DNA of 64,000 nucleotides from Teratosphaeria epicoccoides (taxonomy: Eukaryota > Ascomycota > Dothideomycetes > Mycosphaerellales > Teratosphaeriaceae), in assembly GCA_021401465.1 (NCBI GenBank), contig JADDMT010000010.1, positions 310,001-374,000 on the forward strand, given 5' to 3'. A program made the position numbers and the translations under genes. How positions within the stretch are numbered: the stretch's first letter is position 1; the number at the start of each line of letters is the position of its first letter. Below, piece after piece: positions 31,503 to 41,966 of the stretch. A model generated the notes under the pieces. It had not been told where the DNA came from. It saw only the letters and a list, made by a program, of their open reading frames with translations, and searched no databases.

Positions 31503-33432
31503 TCAGGACCCACTGAGCGATGGTTGAGGGTGGCCATGTGCACCGGCCGCAGCCATGGCGGCTTGGTGCTGCGCCAATGCCACGCCTGCCTCATTCTTTG
31601 TGGTCCGGTTGAGCGCAACTCGATAGTCAAAGGCGATTCGTTCATTCACCGGAAAATACGCAGGCGTGTAGTCCTCATCGTCGGAGTCCGCATCTGAAAC
31701 CACGCCGCTGGACAGTTGGAATGCCGGTTTCCGCTTCCTGGACTCAAGCCACATCCTGCCACCACGGCCGATTCTCAGCCGACAGTAGGGTCGAGAGTCT
31801 TGCTGTGATTCGTCTTCGTGTTGGATCTCTTCGTGTTCTGGATCTGGGTCATTCTCCGGGAACGCACCAGGGATATGGAAAACGTGCTGGGGGTCCTGCC
31901 AAGAATCTGCACCTGCTTTCGCTTGCGCTTCGTGCTCTCTCTCGCGTTTAATGGTCGGATGCGCCACTGGAGCGTCAGACATCTCAATGTCACCACTCTG
32001 GCTCTCTTGCCTTGATGGCAGACTTGGAGGCGGCGTTGGATAATTAGACCCGTCGAGTAGATCTTCAGGCGGGAAGGACGCCCACTTGAGCATGGGGTCA
32101 TCTTGAGGCTCAGGCGGCGGTGTGATTGGATACTTGGTCTCGTCGACCCAATGCTGATTCCATTTCTTGTGTTGTTCTTTGCGAGCTTCGATGGTGTTGA
32201 GGACAAATGCATCAGCTTCAGCGCGGAAATCTTCAAGCTGGGCAAGGTCATTGTCTGGTGCTGCACTCCTGGAGTCTGTGCCAGAACGAAGGCGAATCGT
32301 GGGCCCCGGACGTCCGGAGGCATCTGTAGAGGGTCTGGCTTTGGGCTTGACGATACGCTTCTGCTCCACAAGCAGTTCCTCGTCGTCGCCCTTGTCGCCG
32401 ACAATATTTTGTGCGACCTTGACCTTCTTAAGCTCTCTGCGTTCATTGAACACCTTGCGAGCTATGACCAGGGACTCCATATTGAGCTTCTCGCGCTGAT
32501 TTACCATCTGCAAGAGCTGGCGGGCTTGCTCCATTTCATTGCGCAACTTCTTCAGCTTCTCGACCACTTGCGCATCACGACCACGAGTCTTTCGCGTTTG
32601 CCGTACCTCACGCCGACGGAAACAGACGTATGGGTCTGAGTCGTCGGCCTCGTTGGCGGTGTCCAAGACTCGGACCTTGATGGTGGGCATAAGCTGCGGA
32701 TGGCCTGTCTTTTTGGAAGCCCAGTAGTCGTAGATGGGCTTGAGCCATTTCTGGGCTTCCAGTGGAAGTGGTTGCGAGATGCCATCGTCTTGACCATTGG
32801 TGTGGCGCTCCATCTCCTCGAGTGAAAGGATCGGCGCATTGTCGACATTGGCGAATGGCTGCAGTCTCGTGCATGTCTCTTCGAAGAAGCTCATTAACTC
32901 TTCGAAAGTGTCTTCGCTGCACTGTCCGAGCTTGTCGTTCCGGCTGTGGCCATTGGAGTCCCTACCGTTATTGAGCTTGGCGAGCACCTCGACGTCCTCA
33001 TCGTCCATGCAATAAGGGCATCCTATACAGTCTTCCACGGTGGAGCTGAATCTGATGTAGGTCGCAGGCTCCTTGAAGACCTTCGGATACAAAGCGTCAT
33101 AGTCGACATCTTTCGCCCGGAGGGCGTCTGGTGTCGGGATGTAGTTTTGCTGAGTTGACTTCGCCCCAAGCGCCGCAGCATTGGAGGCGTTGATGACGGC
33201 TTGGAGGTGGTATTCCTAATGACTTTAGCTTGTGTTTGCATGGTAGGTGGTCAGAGGTGAGACTCACGATTTCTTCTCCTTTCTCAACACCAGTCTCCAC
33301 TGATGGAAGAAGTTGTTGCGACTCATCAGGCTGGTCCTCCACATCAATCTCTCGTATTATACGAAGGCCTTGTTTTGTGTTTAGCTTTCTTTGCCGAACA
33401 TGTCGTGCATTTGTCGCTCGAGTTGTTGACAT
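31503..33432 (-). CDS. EPL1: Enhancer of polycomb-like protein 1 (NuA4 subunit)
   Basis: Two exons: 33432-33268 and 33215-31503, with a 52-nt intron (GTGAGT..CATTAG, phase 0). Product 625 aa. Exon 1 starts MSTTRATNARHVRQRKLNTK and exon 2 starts EYHLQAVINASNAAALG, with the conserved YIPTPDA and YPKVFKEPATYIRFSSTVED. The EPcA region continues with YDYWASKKTGHPQLMPTIK and DPYVCFRRREVRQTRKTRGR, which bind the Esa1/Tip60 catalytic core. A coiled coil (EKLKKLRNEMEQARQLLQMV) and a disordered tail follow. Epl1 is the scaffold of the Piccolo-NuA4 histone H4/H2A acetyltransferase. Confidence 0.94.
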
Positions 33433-36400
33433 CCTTCACACGGGCTTCAATTTAAGCCGGCCTCAGGCACTATGGCCCGTGCGCGCCGGTCGCAGTCGCA
33501 GGGTTTTCGACGCTCGACAAGACCACAAGACGCGTGTTGTCGATGACAACATGGGTATCAAATGATAGCCAGCATGTCAAAGATGATGCCGACGAAGTTT
33601 CAGAGATTTTGGAGATGGTCTCGGTGTGTTTGGCGATGACTGCCTGTTCAGGGCTGCTCTGTTGAGGTTGAACCAATTCGCGTCTGGGCCGGTACCTCTA
33701 GCCCAAAGCAGCGGCTTTCCCCGCAACGTGGCACGGAGAAAGAACGTCACCAGCAACACACCACACAAAAGCCTACCTACGTATCCACTTTGTTCAACAA
33801 CCCCGATTCATTCCCACAGAGCTCAACACAGTTTGCAGCGCTGGAAGTCGCTACCAGCCCCTTGACTGGACTCACATCTATTGCCTCACTCGATCCATAC
33901 TTTGTCCCTCCCATCTTGTCCAACTGCTTGCTCCCACGCGCACGCCCCACTCCCAAACATCTCCAGCTTCGGCGGCGGAAGACCCACAGCACTTGAGAAC
34001 AAGCCATACTGCAAGCACCACGTTGCTGGCGCTGTGCCTTCAGCAGCCCTAACCGGACTGCCGCGTTCCGAGCACATGCTGCGGTCAATTGGCCTGCCAC
34101 TCGCGGTGTCTTTATATTCGTAGCTGACGTGCGACTGCCCGGAGACCTTCACATGCTTCTATCCTTCGGGAACGCAGCTTGCGAGACCGCCGGATCTTTT
34201 CTTGCATCATGTGCAATGGCACATGATTGTCTCAAAGACTTGATAGTGCCTGATCCACCGTGACCTGGGTCAGTGTAATAAGCATGCAATTTGATGGTCA
34301 GTGAGCGTGTGTACGTGACGGACCTCGACCTGTCCGCACAAGCAGTGGCTTTTGGTTGTCATATTTATTCCGCTTTCTGGCTGTGCAGCGACGACGACCT
34401 TTTCGAACAATTCAATGGGTTGCGATGCACTTGCGGCGAGAGAATATACTACCTCCCTAACAGAAAGCTTCACGATGCGAGACGCTCATCACATCTGCGC
34501 TCCCACCCAAGTATTCGGTTGACGTGCCCACAGAATCTCAATGGTTATCACAACTCCGCTCGCGCATGCATCCCATATTTCTCAACAGGTCAACAGGTTT
34601 CAACAATGAATTGTTCAATAATGCTACGACGCACAAGCGCAACATTGTCAACAGACACAACTCCAACTGCATTATGACTGTGTTCTGGACTATCGATAGA
34701 TCCAATGACCATCCATACTCAACTGTCTCTGCCGGACTGCTGTTTCTGACCTTTCGTACGCCCGAATTACCTGAAAAAGACTGCCGAAACCGCCACACGA
34801 ATGGACCTTCCACGCATACCTATGCTCAGATCTGATTATCTGGAGAAGTACTGCCAATATCACCCCACCTGGCGTCCGAAAGGGCGATCAAAAGTGCCAG
34901 GGTTCTGTCTGGCGATTGATGATGGGTCGCCTTCGCTACTATTCTAAGGGTCGCTGTCGCTGCGGTCGAGCCAGTTTATGGACCCGTCCGCTGTATAGCA
35001 AGCTGTACTCAGTATCAAAGCGGCAACATGGCATAGCTGTTTACTTACGGTCCCAGACGCAGAGGAATGGCACCATACCTTTCTTTAGTGCCTGGCCCAT
35101 TTGTGCCATTCCGCCTGAGGTCCGAAACGCTGGAGCAATAGCGGCACGACAGGCATCGGTGGCTGATTGGATTGTTGTATTGCCGAACTACACTAGAGCG
35201 AGTTCAATGACTTCGCCGTCCTGCACATATATCTGCCTGACATCGCTCGGGCGTCGGCTGCCTCAGCGACGAATTCGTAATGACGGTGAACGATCGAGTC
35301 GTTCTATGGTTTCGCCTAGCCCACAGAAATCCATTGCGCCAAGCTTATATGCGTTATAGCTGCAGCCATTAGCCGCAACGATTCGCCGCGCATGCGCCCT
35401 TGCAGCTATCTGCATTGCACTCAAAGAGACCGTCGCTTCGACAGGGATGCAATGCTGGAGCTGTTGCTCGGGGGTTTGCTTCCTAGATGTCTAGCTCTGC
35501 ACAACAAGCGCCTGACTTGAGCGTGATGGGCGCAGGCCAGCTATACGAGTGCCGTCAGGGCGCCAATGATCATGCGGGTCTGCATCATTGCGAACGTGTG
35601 GTAGTATCGGACGCAGAAGCCCAGACGCACGAGCTGTGAGTCATGAGAAGTGAGCTGTTTTGCGGTGGATGCACTTGAAGGCAATGGCAATGTCGCCTTC
35701 AGTCCATCTTTCATGATTTTCGTAGCGCATCAGGGCGAGTATTGTAAGTACTTCAAACCCAGCCGCTGTATCGTGAGGCAAGGTCGTGGTCCTACGACGC
35801 ATGTGGAAGAAAAAGAGCTACAAGAGTTTGCCCAGTGTCACTGACACAGCCTTCGCTGCTCGACCAAAAGACCGGACAGTCGGAGGGCTCACGTGTGGAG
35901 TAGAATACTCTTTTGCTCTTGTCAAGTGGCTCACGATATCATGTCTTGTTGAGGGGCTGCAGTTTGATGACCTCGATCGAGGTGGTGGTTGTGTGACCCG
36001 AGGTTCAGCAATCTATTGATTCTTGGCGGCGAGCAGGGCGGTACGTTGCCGACGGATGTTTGTTTCTGTATCATGCGAAAGTGGCCTTGGGACGACACGG
36101 AGAGAAAACATTGAACTTGAACGCAAGCGGAAACTGCAATCATCTATGGCGCTGACGCGACCGACTCCTACCAGCACCAGGCCTCACGCTCGACCTCAGC
36201 GACCAGCTTGCAGCTTGCTGCCGGCGTCACATAAGCGGTACCGCTGTCAGCATGCACTCACTAGGTCATGAGGTACGCGCAAAGCCTCACTTGTGTACCT
36301 CTGTATCCCACTCGGATCCCAGCGAAGATTTATACATGTCAGAGGTCGCATGCCAACCGGGGCGGTAGACGAATGCCATAGGAGTACGTAGGTAAGTTCA

Positions 36401-36612
36401 GCTAGTATCGCACTACCCGAGGCACCGTCCCGTCTCCGGCACGTGGCTCTCGATCTCATCGCCCTTCCAACGGCGACAGACGCGTCCGACACATGCATAT
36501 AAGCAAGATGTCTCCTGTCATCAGTGTAGGACGCCCACCGTCTTTGTGCATCATGATATGACTTGCTTTCGCAACAGCACTTCAAGTCCACAGCAGATCA
36601 CTAGTCCGAGCT
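33433..36612. other. 3.2-kb gene-free stretch
   Basis: Between EPL1 (divergent start) and the DUF2235 gene. Only short overlapping frames on both strands, none with a recognisable domain or convincing exon chain. No tRNA, repeat or transposon end recognised. The EPL1 promoter presumably lies at its left end. Confidence 0.4.
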
Positions 36613-38296
36613 ATGTCAGGAACATATACGCCGAAAAAGCTCATCGTTTGTTGCGATGGGACCTGGAAGGACAGCGATAGCTCCGTCTCCTTAGGCACCG
36701 GCATCTCGTGGCTCTGGAGTACCAAAAGACAGGTTGCTACCAATGTCACGAAGATTTCGCAGGCAATTCTTCCTTTAGACGATCAAGGCAGGCAGCAGAT
36801 CATCTACTACCAGGCTGGAATCGGCACGTCTGGTAGCTTTCTAGAGCGGGTTGTTAGCGGTGCTTTGGGCGTTGGTGTTGCGGCGAATATCAGCGAGTCG
36901 TATTCTCTTGTGGCTAACAACTATGTTGATGGCGATGAGATTTATCTTATTGGGTAAGGCTATATTTCTTCCTGTGTTCGACCTTGGGGTCGAGAGCGGC
37001 ATTCGATATTTTATGTACCAGACCTGGAACTGCAGTGGGGCATGTCAAAATCGAAACTGTCGAAACTGACATCCACTCCGCAGGTTCTCCCGAGGCGCTT
37101 TCACCGCTCGATCAATTGGCGGCATAATAGGCGACTTCGGACTCTTGACGTCTACCGGCCAAGAATATCTACCAGCCGTCGTCGATGACTGGGAACATGC
37201 CGGGCAGTCCGGATACAAAACTGAATTAGCGAAGCAAATGCCCGACTTCACCATCCCAGCCGCGTCAACGTCCGATCCAAAGGCGTACGTGAAGCATTAC
37301 AGGGCTGAGCTGCTCCGGCTTGGGTTGACGAGGGACGCGATCATCCCCATCAGGGCGATTGGAGTTTGGGAGTAAGCGTCCGTCAGTTGTATCAGATCGG
37401 GACGCAGATGCTGACCGATGGTGCAGGACTGTTGGATCACTTGGCGTACCCGTTAGTAAGTGAAGGAGCCGCGCTGGGACCCGTCTCCGACTAGAATCTA
37501 GGCTAATGTTCAACTTCCTCTTCTCCTCTCAGGCCCATTTCTCCAGCGTCTCGGCCTCCCATCTATCCTAAGATTCTATCGCTTCTACAATACCGACCTC
37601 GGCAGCAACGTCGAAAACGCCTTCCAAGCCTTAGCCCTTGACGAGAAACGAGCAGCATACCGACCCACAATCTGGCAAAAACTCCCGGGCATCCGAGCGA
37701 ACCTGAAACAAACCTGGTTCCCTGGCGTCCACAGCAACGTTGGCGGAGGCTACCTCGACAGCGGTCTCTCGAACGGTACGCTTGCCTGGATGATGTCGAA
37801 TCTTGCGCCTTTTCTCAAATTTGATCCGGATTTTCTTCGACGACAGTACGTTGCGAATCGGGCGCAATTGGTCAAACAGAGTCTACCGCAGGCGGCTCTG
37901 AAGTGGGCGGCGGGGCAGTTGAAGAATACGTCTAGTGGGCTGAGAGGGCTTCTAGGTGTGGTGGTGAGGACGCCGGGACGGTATCATGTGCTGAACAAGA
38001 AGACGTTGACTGTCAGTCAAGCAGATCCGTTGCAGGATACCAATGAGCATATCCATATCTCGGTGCGCTCGAGAGAGTTTACTGGTGGGTTGAATGAGAA
38101 GGACAAGCTGGCGGCTTATGAGCCAAAAGCGTTGAAGACGAGTGAGTATGAGCTGCTCGATCCACATGCTGAGCCGGGAAAGGCTGCTTGGCGGTATATT
38201 GGGAAGGAGAAGCAGTTCAAGGATCGGGTTTTACCAGAAGACGAGCTTGGTGTGTTTGAGAAGGAGTTCTTCCAGGATTATGTTACAAAGCCATAG
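36613..38296 (+). CDS. DUF2235 alpha/beta-hydrolase protein
   Basis: Four exons: 36613-36953, 37084-37371, 37427-37455 (29 nt) and 37533-38296. Introns are 130, 55 and 77 nt with GTAAGG/GTAAGC/GTAAGT donors. The join is exactly 474 codons (473 aa). The start KLIVCCDGTWKDSD (residues 9-22), the hydrolase elbow GFSRGAFTARSI (114-125, G-x-S-x-G with Ser116), IGVWETVGSLGVPV, and WFPGVHSNVGGGYLDSGLSN are the DUF2235 hallmarks. In bacteria the related Tle1 proteins are phospholipases; the fungal proteins are poorly characterised, so lipase or esterase activity is an inference from the intact elbow. The 29-nt exon encodes TVGSLGVPV and is required to keep the conserved block. Confidence 0.88.
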
Positions 38297-39126
38297 GATG
38301 CTGCGTATCTAACACCATGACGTACTTCCACAGCTCCTTTCCAGCCAGTCGTACCCTCAAGCATGTCCCTGTGTACCTCCTAGTACCCTCACTTCACATT
38401 TGCATGTGACTAGCCGGGTGCGAGGGATGGATCTTCGGCATGGAAAAGCTATTGATCCGTCAATTGCCTCGAACTTCGATGCGCTCATGTTGCTTGGACT
38501 TCGCCTGCTTCTTCTGCTACTTCTTCCAGGCTTGCTCATTGCTTGATCCCCTTGGTCTGGTATCTCGACTCTTTCTGCTGATTCCTCAAGCGGACTCACT
38601 CCTCTTCCATTGGAGCCTCCCCAGCGTGGCCATCAGGGCGCTGTACTCCTCATCGATCACGATCTTCTGCCGCTAGCCTATATCGCCGGTCTGATACTCA
38701 TGAGCAATTCCCAGACCTGTGGACTTCCGCCGCTCGCACAGGCGCGAGCCTTCTGACACTATGGTCAGCAAGATATGTTCGGAAGTTGTTGCAGTATTTT
38801 ATCTGTATAGTGGGTCCGGCCAATCATGTCAGGTCTACCTCGCGCCTGCGCCAAACACGGCACAGCACAGCACAAGCTCGCACATCATCACAAGCGATTA
38901 AGCTCCGCAGCCTTGACAGCCAGGCATTCGGAGGCGTCTCGCGGTTTGCGGCGCCGAAAATGATTCTCAACGCCGGAATGTTTACTTGAAAAATCAATGC
39001 CCATCCTCAGCTCCATTTCACGACTTTCAAGCGAACCTGCCCCTTCGTTAGAGGGCAAGACATACATTATTTGCGGATTCAGAGAATCCTGATTCCGAGA
39101 ATAAATCTCACCTTGCAAAATGGCTC
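38297..39126. other. intergenic region before the DUF3632-like gene
   Basis: About 830 bp with no recognised gene. It contains the left copy of a two-part direct repeat at 38395-38459. An ATG in good context at 39120 is out of frame with the following coding sequence. Confidence 0.4.
38395..38459 (+). repeat. two-part direct repeat, left copy
   Basis: CACATTTGCATGTGA (38395-38409) followed 39 bp later by CTATTGATCCG (38449-38459). The same two words in the same order recur at 40330-40377, so the pair brackets the DUF3632-like gene. Confidence 0.55.
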
Positions 39127-40080
39127 TTGACGATAGCAAAGCGTTGTCGACTAGAGCTCGCAGAGCCAGGAGATGATCCGCTATGCGACGATATCCTCGA
39201 GATCCTCAAAAGCAGCGTGACTGTTACTGGAGAGAAGCGACTTCCGGCAGAAAACGCGGCTGAGAAGATAGCCTTGCTGTTGCTGGAGGGCACGCCGTAC
39301 TCTGAGCCTGTCGGCAGCTTCTGCGAAACCTGCTGTGAAGTTGCTGAGCAGATTCCTTGCGGCTCGCAGGAGACGTACGAGCTTATTTCGATTATACCGC
39401 GGATCATGAATTCGCCTACATTCCCCAGAAATGCAGGAACCAAGGTAGCTGTCAGACGGTAGCTTTTGTCTTTTGAGCAAGGTGCTGACATCTGGTGGCA
39501 GAATATGCAGATACACCCGGATTACACATATCAGAAGCTGGGGGAGACCACGAGAGATTGGTATCATGGTAAGCCCTATCGGGCGCTGAATTCATGAATA
39601 TCCTTCGTACTCATGCGCTTCGGCAGGCGTGTCGGCCAGATCACTGAAGAACTGAGTAAGTACGTCAAATTCGAATCTCTGGAAGCAGCCATCTTCTCAG
39701 CTGGTCTGCTTGATGATGGGGAGGAACGTGTGGTCTGGATACTGCGGCAGGCTTTCGGGATCGAAGGAGATCTTCCACTTCACTCATCCAAGACGGACGG
39801 ACGCAGCATTGACCAGACGACGCAAGAAGCTCACGTCATTGCTGCAGCCGTGTGGATTCAAGAGTACGGTAGAGAGCTGTATCGCCGCATGCAGCGATCA
39901 GACATCCGGCCGAGCTCGCTGGAGGTCTTGCTCAGTGAATGGCGGCGCTGGAAGGAGGCCTTCAAGAGTTGTGCAGAGGGAGTGAAGGGTGAGTGTCAAT
40001 TCCGTGTCTTAGACGAGGGTAGGATGGTGGCTGCCCGAGCAGCAGCAGCGATGAGAATACTTGAGGTCGAGCCCGTCTGA
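39127..40080 (+). CDS. DUF3632-like fungal protein, 5' end unresolved
   Basis: Exons from the conserved frame: up to 39444, 39502-39568 and 39650-40080. Introns are 57 nt (GTAGCT..GGCAG, phase 0) and 81 nt (GTAAGC..TGAAG, phase 1). They yield about 271 aa. Blocks: ENAAEKIALLLLEGTPYSEP, CEVAEQIPCGSQETYELI, YQKLGETTRDWYHG, YVKFESLEAAIFSAG, ERVVWILRQAFG and HVIAAAVWIQEYGRELY. The order resembles the fungal DUF3632 family (Trp-Asn-Gly block, then a NLNAF-like segment and a YAIWxLRxAxE-like helix). Function unknown. Both introns are supported by a decayed paralogue at 50.7-51.5 kb with introns at the same sites. No in-frame ATG exists between the stop at 39049 and 39127; the ATG at 39120 is in another frame. 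The start is thus on an unseen exon, or this copy is also damaged. Confidence 0.65.
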
Positions 40081-40329
40081 GTACGGCATCGCAAGATTTT
40101 GCATCCCAGCACAAGACCCAGATCCTTCAGAATATCGCCTCACGTTGTGGCATCGGATACCTGGGCCACGAGGACGTATTATGCGCTTAAGTGCCCTTGC
40201 AATCTCTCTCCGTCATGCAGACCATCGAGGGACCTTGATTTTCTTAAAACTCGGACCTCTAAGCTTGCTGTACTCTTGCTAGCGGTGACGCCACTTGACA
40301 AGTTCATTTGTCTTGAGTTCCCTGCACCA

Positions 40330-40377
40330 CACATTTGCATGTGATCCTGTTATAGGACCGGGACAACTATTGATCCG
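40330..40377 (+). repeat. two-part direct repeat, right copy
   Basis: CACATTTGCATGTGA (40330-40344) followed 22 bp later by CTATTGATCCG (40367-40377). Same order and strand as the copy at 38395-38459. Confidence 0.55.
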
Positions 40378-40571
40378 CCGCGTCTTGTGAATCCAGTCCC
40401 GTCTCACCACCCGCTTACATCCATCACGGTCACCGCTGCCACAAACACCGTCGCCGCTGCTATAGCAAGACTCCCTAGCGGGCATACAGGTTGGTGCTTC
40501 CACTTCTTACTGTTCACAACACTTTCCTTAACCAGTAGGTAGCAACACAACCTCTTCTCTCTGTTCTCACC

Positions 40572-41549
40572 ATGTCTTCCTCCGAATGGACAACCATCAC
40601 ACGCAGCAAAGGTAAACGCAAGCATCTCAAAATGCACCTCTCCAACGCCCCCGTCCCCGGCTCCGGTCTCGCCTCAGCCTGGGGTGCTAACAACGCCGAG
40701 GACTACGACCTGACCCAGGAAAAACTCCTCTCCAATTTCTCCGCGCAAATGAGAAAATGGAAGAACAGCAGCTGTCGCAACATCCTCCTGCACTACCTCG
40801 ACAAGTCGCGAGAGGGCGGTGACTGGCGTCTGACGAAAGCCTTTTGTATTGCAAGCGGCAGCTTCAGCCGCGCCAACCAGACCAACAACCGCAGAGCCCT
40901 GCTGCAATTCGCCGCCTTTGTCGACATCAGCAAACACCTGGAGCTCATGCAGGACCGCTCCACCGCCCTCCTCGACAGCGACTCTTCCGGCAGCGCGTCC
41001 TCGACCACCGCGATCCAGCTCTACGCCCAAGACCCCGCCTACACCTCCCTCGACAAGCGCTTCTTGGAACACCTCCAGGTCCAATACATCCACTGCCCCA
41101 AACCCCAACCCTCGACCTGGACCCCCCCTTTCGAATACGCCACCCCCTTCATCGACACCACAACCTTCCTCTTCGAGCCCTTCCTCCCGCGTCTCCGCAA
41201 CAACCTCCGCCAACTCTACTCCCGCTTCCCCTGCCTCTACATCGGCTCTCCATTCCCGGATCGACTCGCGCAGCAACCTTGCACGATTCGACAGTTCTTC
41301 ACCGCCAGCGATGAGCAGTTGTTGGTGGAGTGTGCGGACAGGTTTACCGAGCTGAACAGGCCGGAGTTGCCGGAGATGAGGAGGCGGAACGAGGCCGCGA
41401 TACGGTTCGTGGAGAGCAGGGCGTCGGGGAAGTATTTCCCGCGCTTCGAGGAGGATCCGGTGGTTTTTGAGGGTCTGAGAGTTTATTGTTTGGAGGAGGG
41501 GGAGGAGGCGGTGAGGGATGGGGAGGATTCGGTTGAGCCGGGGCAGTGA
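40572..41549 (+). CDS. SRR1-like domain protein
   Basis: Intronless, 325 aa. The start MSSSEWTTITRSKGKRKHLK has the short basic lead common in this fungal family. RNILLHYLDKSREGGDWR and TKAFCIASGSFSRANQTNNR then LLQFAAFVDISKHLE form the SRR1-like core (xxCxGxGS type nucleotide-fold start, then QLAxF..L). The middle has VQYIHCPKPQP and DTTTFLFEPFLPR. SRR1 was named for a plant circadian/phytochrome mutant; the biochemical activity is unsettled, and fungal members often occur as expanded families. The strong C bias at third positions creates long spurious open frames on the reverse strand (about 40674-41276), which are not genes. Confidence 0.8.
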   Translation: MSSSEWTTITRSKGKRKHLKMHLSNAPVPGSGLASAWGANNAEDYDLTQEKLLSNFSAQMRKWKNSSCRNILLHYLDKSREGGDWRLTKAFCIASGSFSRANQTNNRRALLQFAAFVDISKHLELMQDRSTALLDSDSSGSASSTTAIQLYAQDPAYTSLDKRFLEHLQVQYIHCPKPQPSTWTPPFEYATPFIDTTTFLFEPFLPRLRNNLRQLYSRFPCLYIGSPFPDRLAQQPCTIRQFFTASDEQLLVECADRFTELNRPELPEMRRRNEAAIRFVESRASGKYFPRFEEDPVVFEGLRVYCLEEGEEAVRDGEDSVEPGQ

Positions 41550-41966
41550 TGGGTGGGGTGGGTCGCGGATGGTGGAGATTCTGGAGGGCGATGGGCTTGG
41601 TCAAGGTTGTGGGCACGCTGCTTTGATGGTGGGTCATCCATGACTGCATTAGCGAGGAGGGGAATGGCGTAAGGACATTGTTAGGGTGATGCGTTGCGTG
41701 CGTTTGAACGCATTCGTTACGGTGGCGTATGGCATGGGATTGAGCGCATTATTTCGGGGTGTTGTATACCATTGAAATCAGGTTTGCACTGAAATACATT
41801 GTCGCTTTCGTGTCAGAGATGCTGGCGACCGTCCAAGCAGTCTTGGTATATTGCCGCTCCTCTTCAAATCTATAAGTACAACGCAACCCCGTTCGTCAAG
41901 CACTCAACACCTTCGCTGATGACCTGGTACACGACTAACACTCACCCCAATCACAGCCTGCAGCTC
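41550..41966. other. convergent intergenic region
   Basis: About 420 bp between the 3' ends of the SRR1-like gene (+) and CTR9 (-). Nothing else recognised. Confidence 0.4.

Noticed and set aside
31775..32446. 223-aa minus-strand frame within EPL1
   Set aside because: Overlaps the EPL1 coding frame on the same strand; no domain, Ser/Arg-rich shadow.
40674..41276. 200-aa minus-strand frame opposite the SRR1-like gene
   Set aside because: Glu/Gly/Val-rich mirror of a codon-biased gene; no family likeness.
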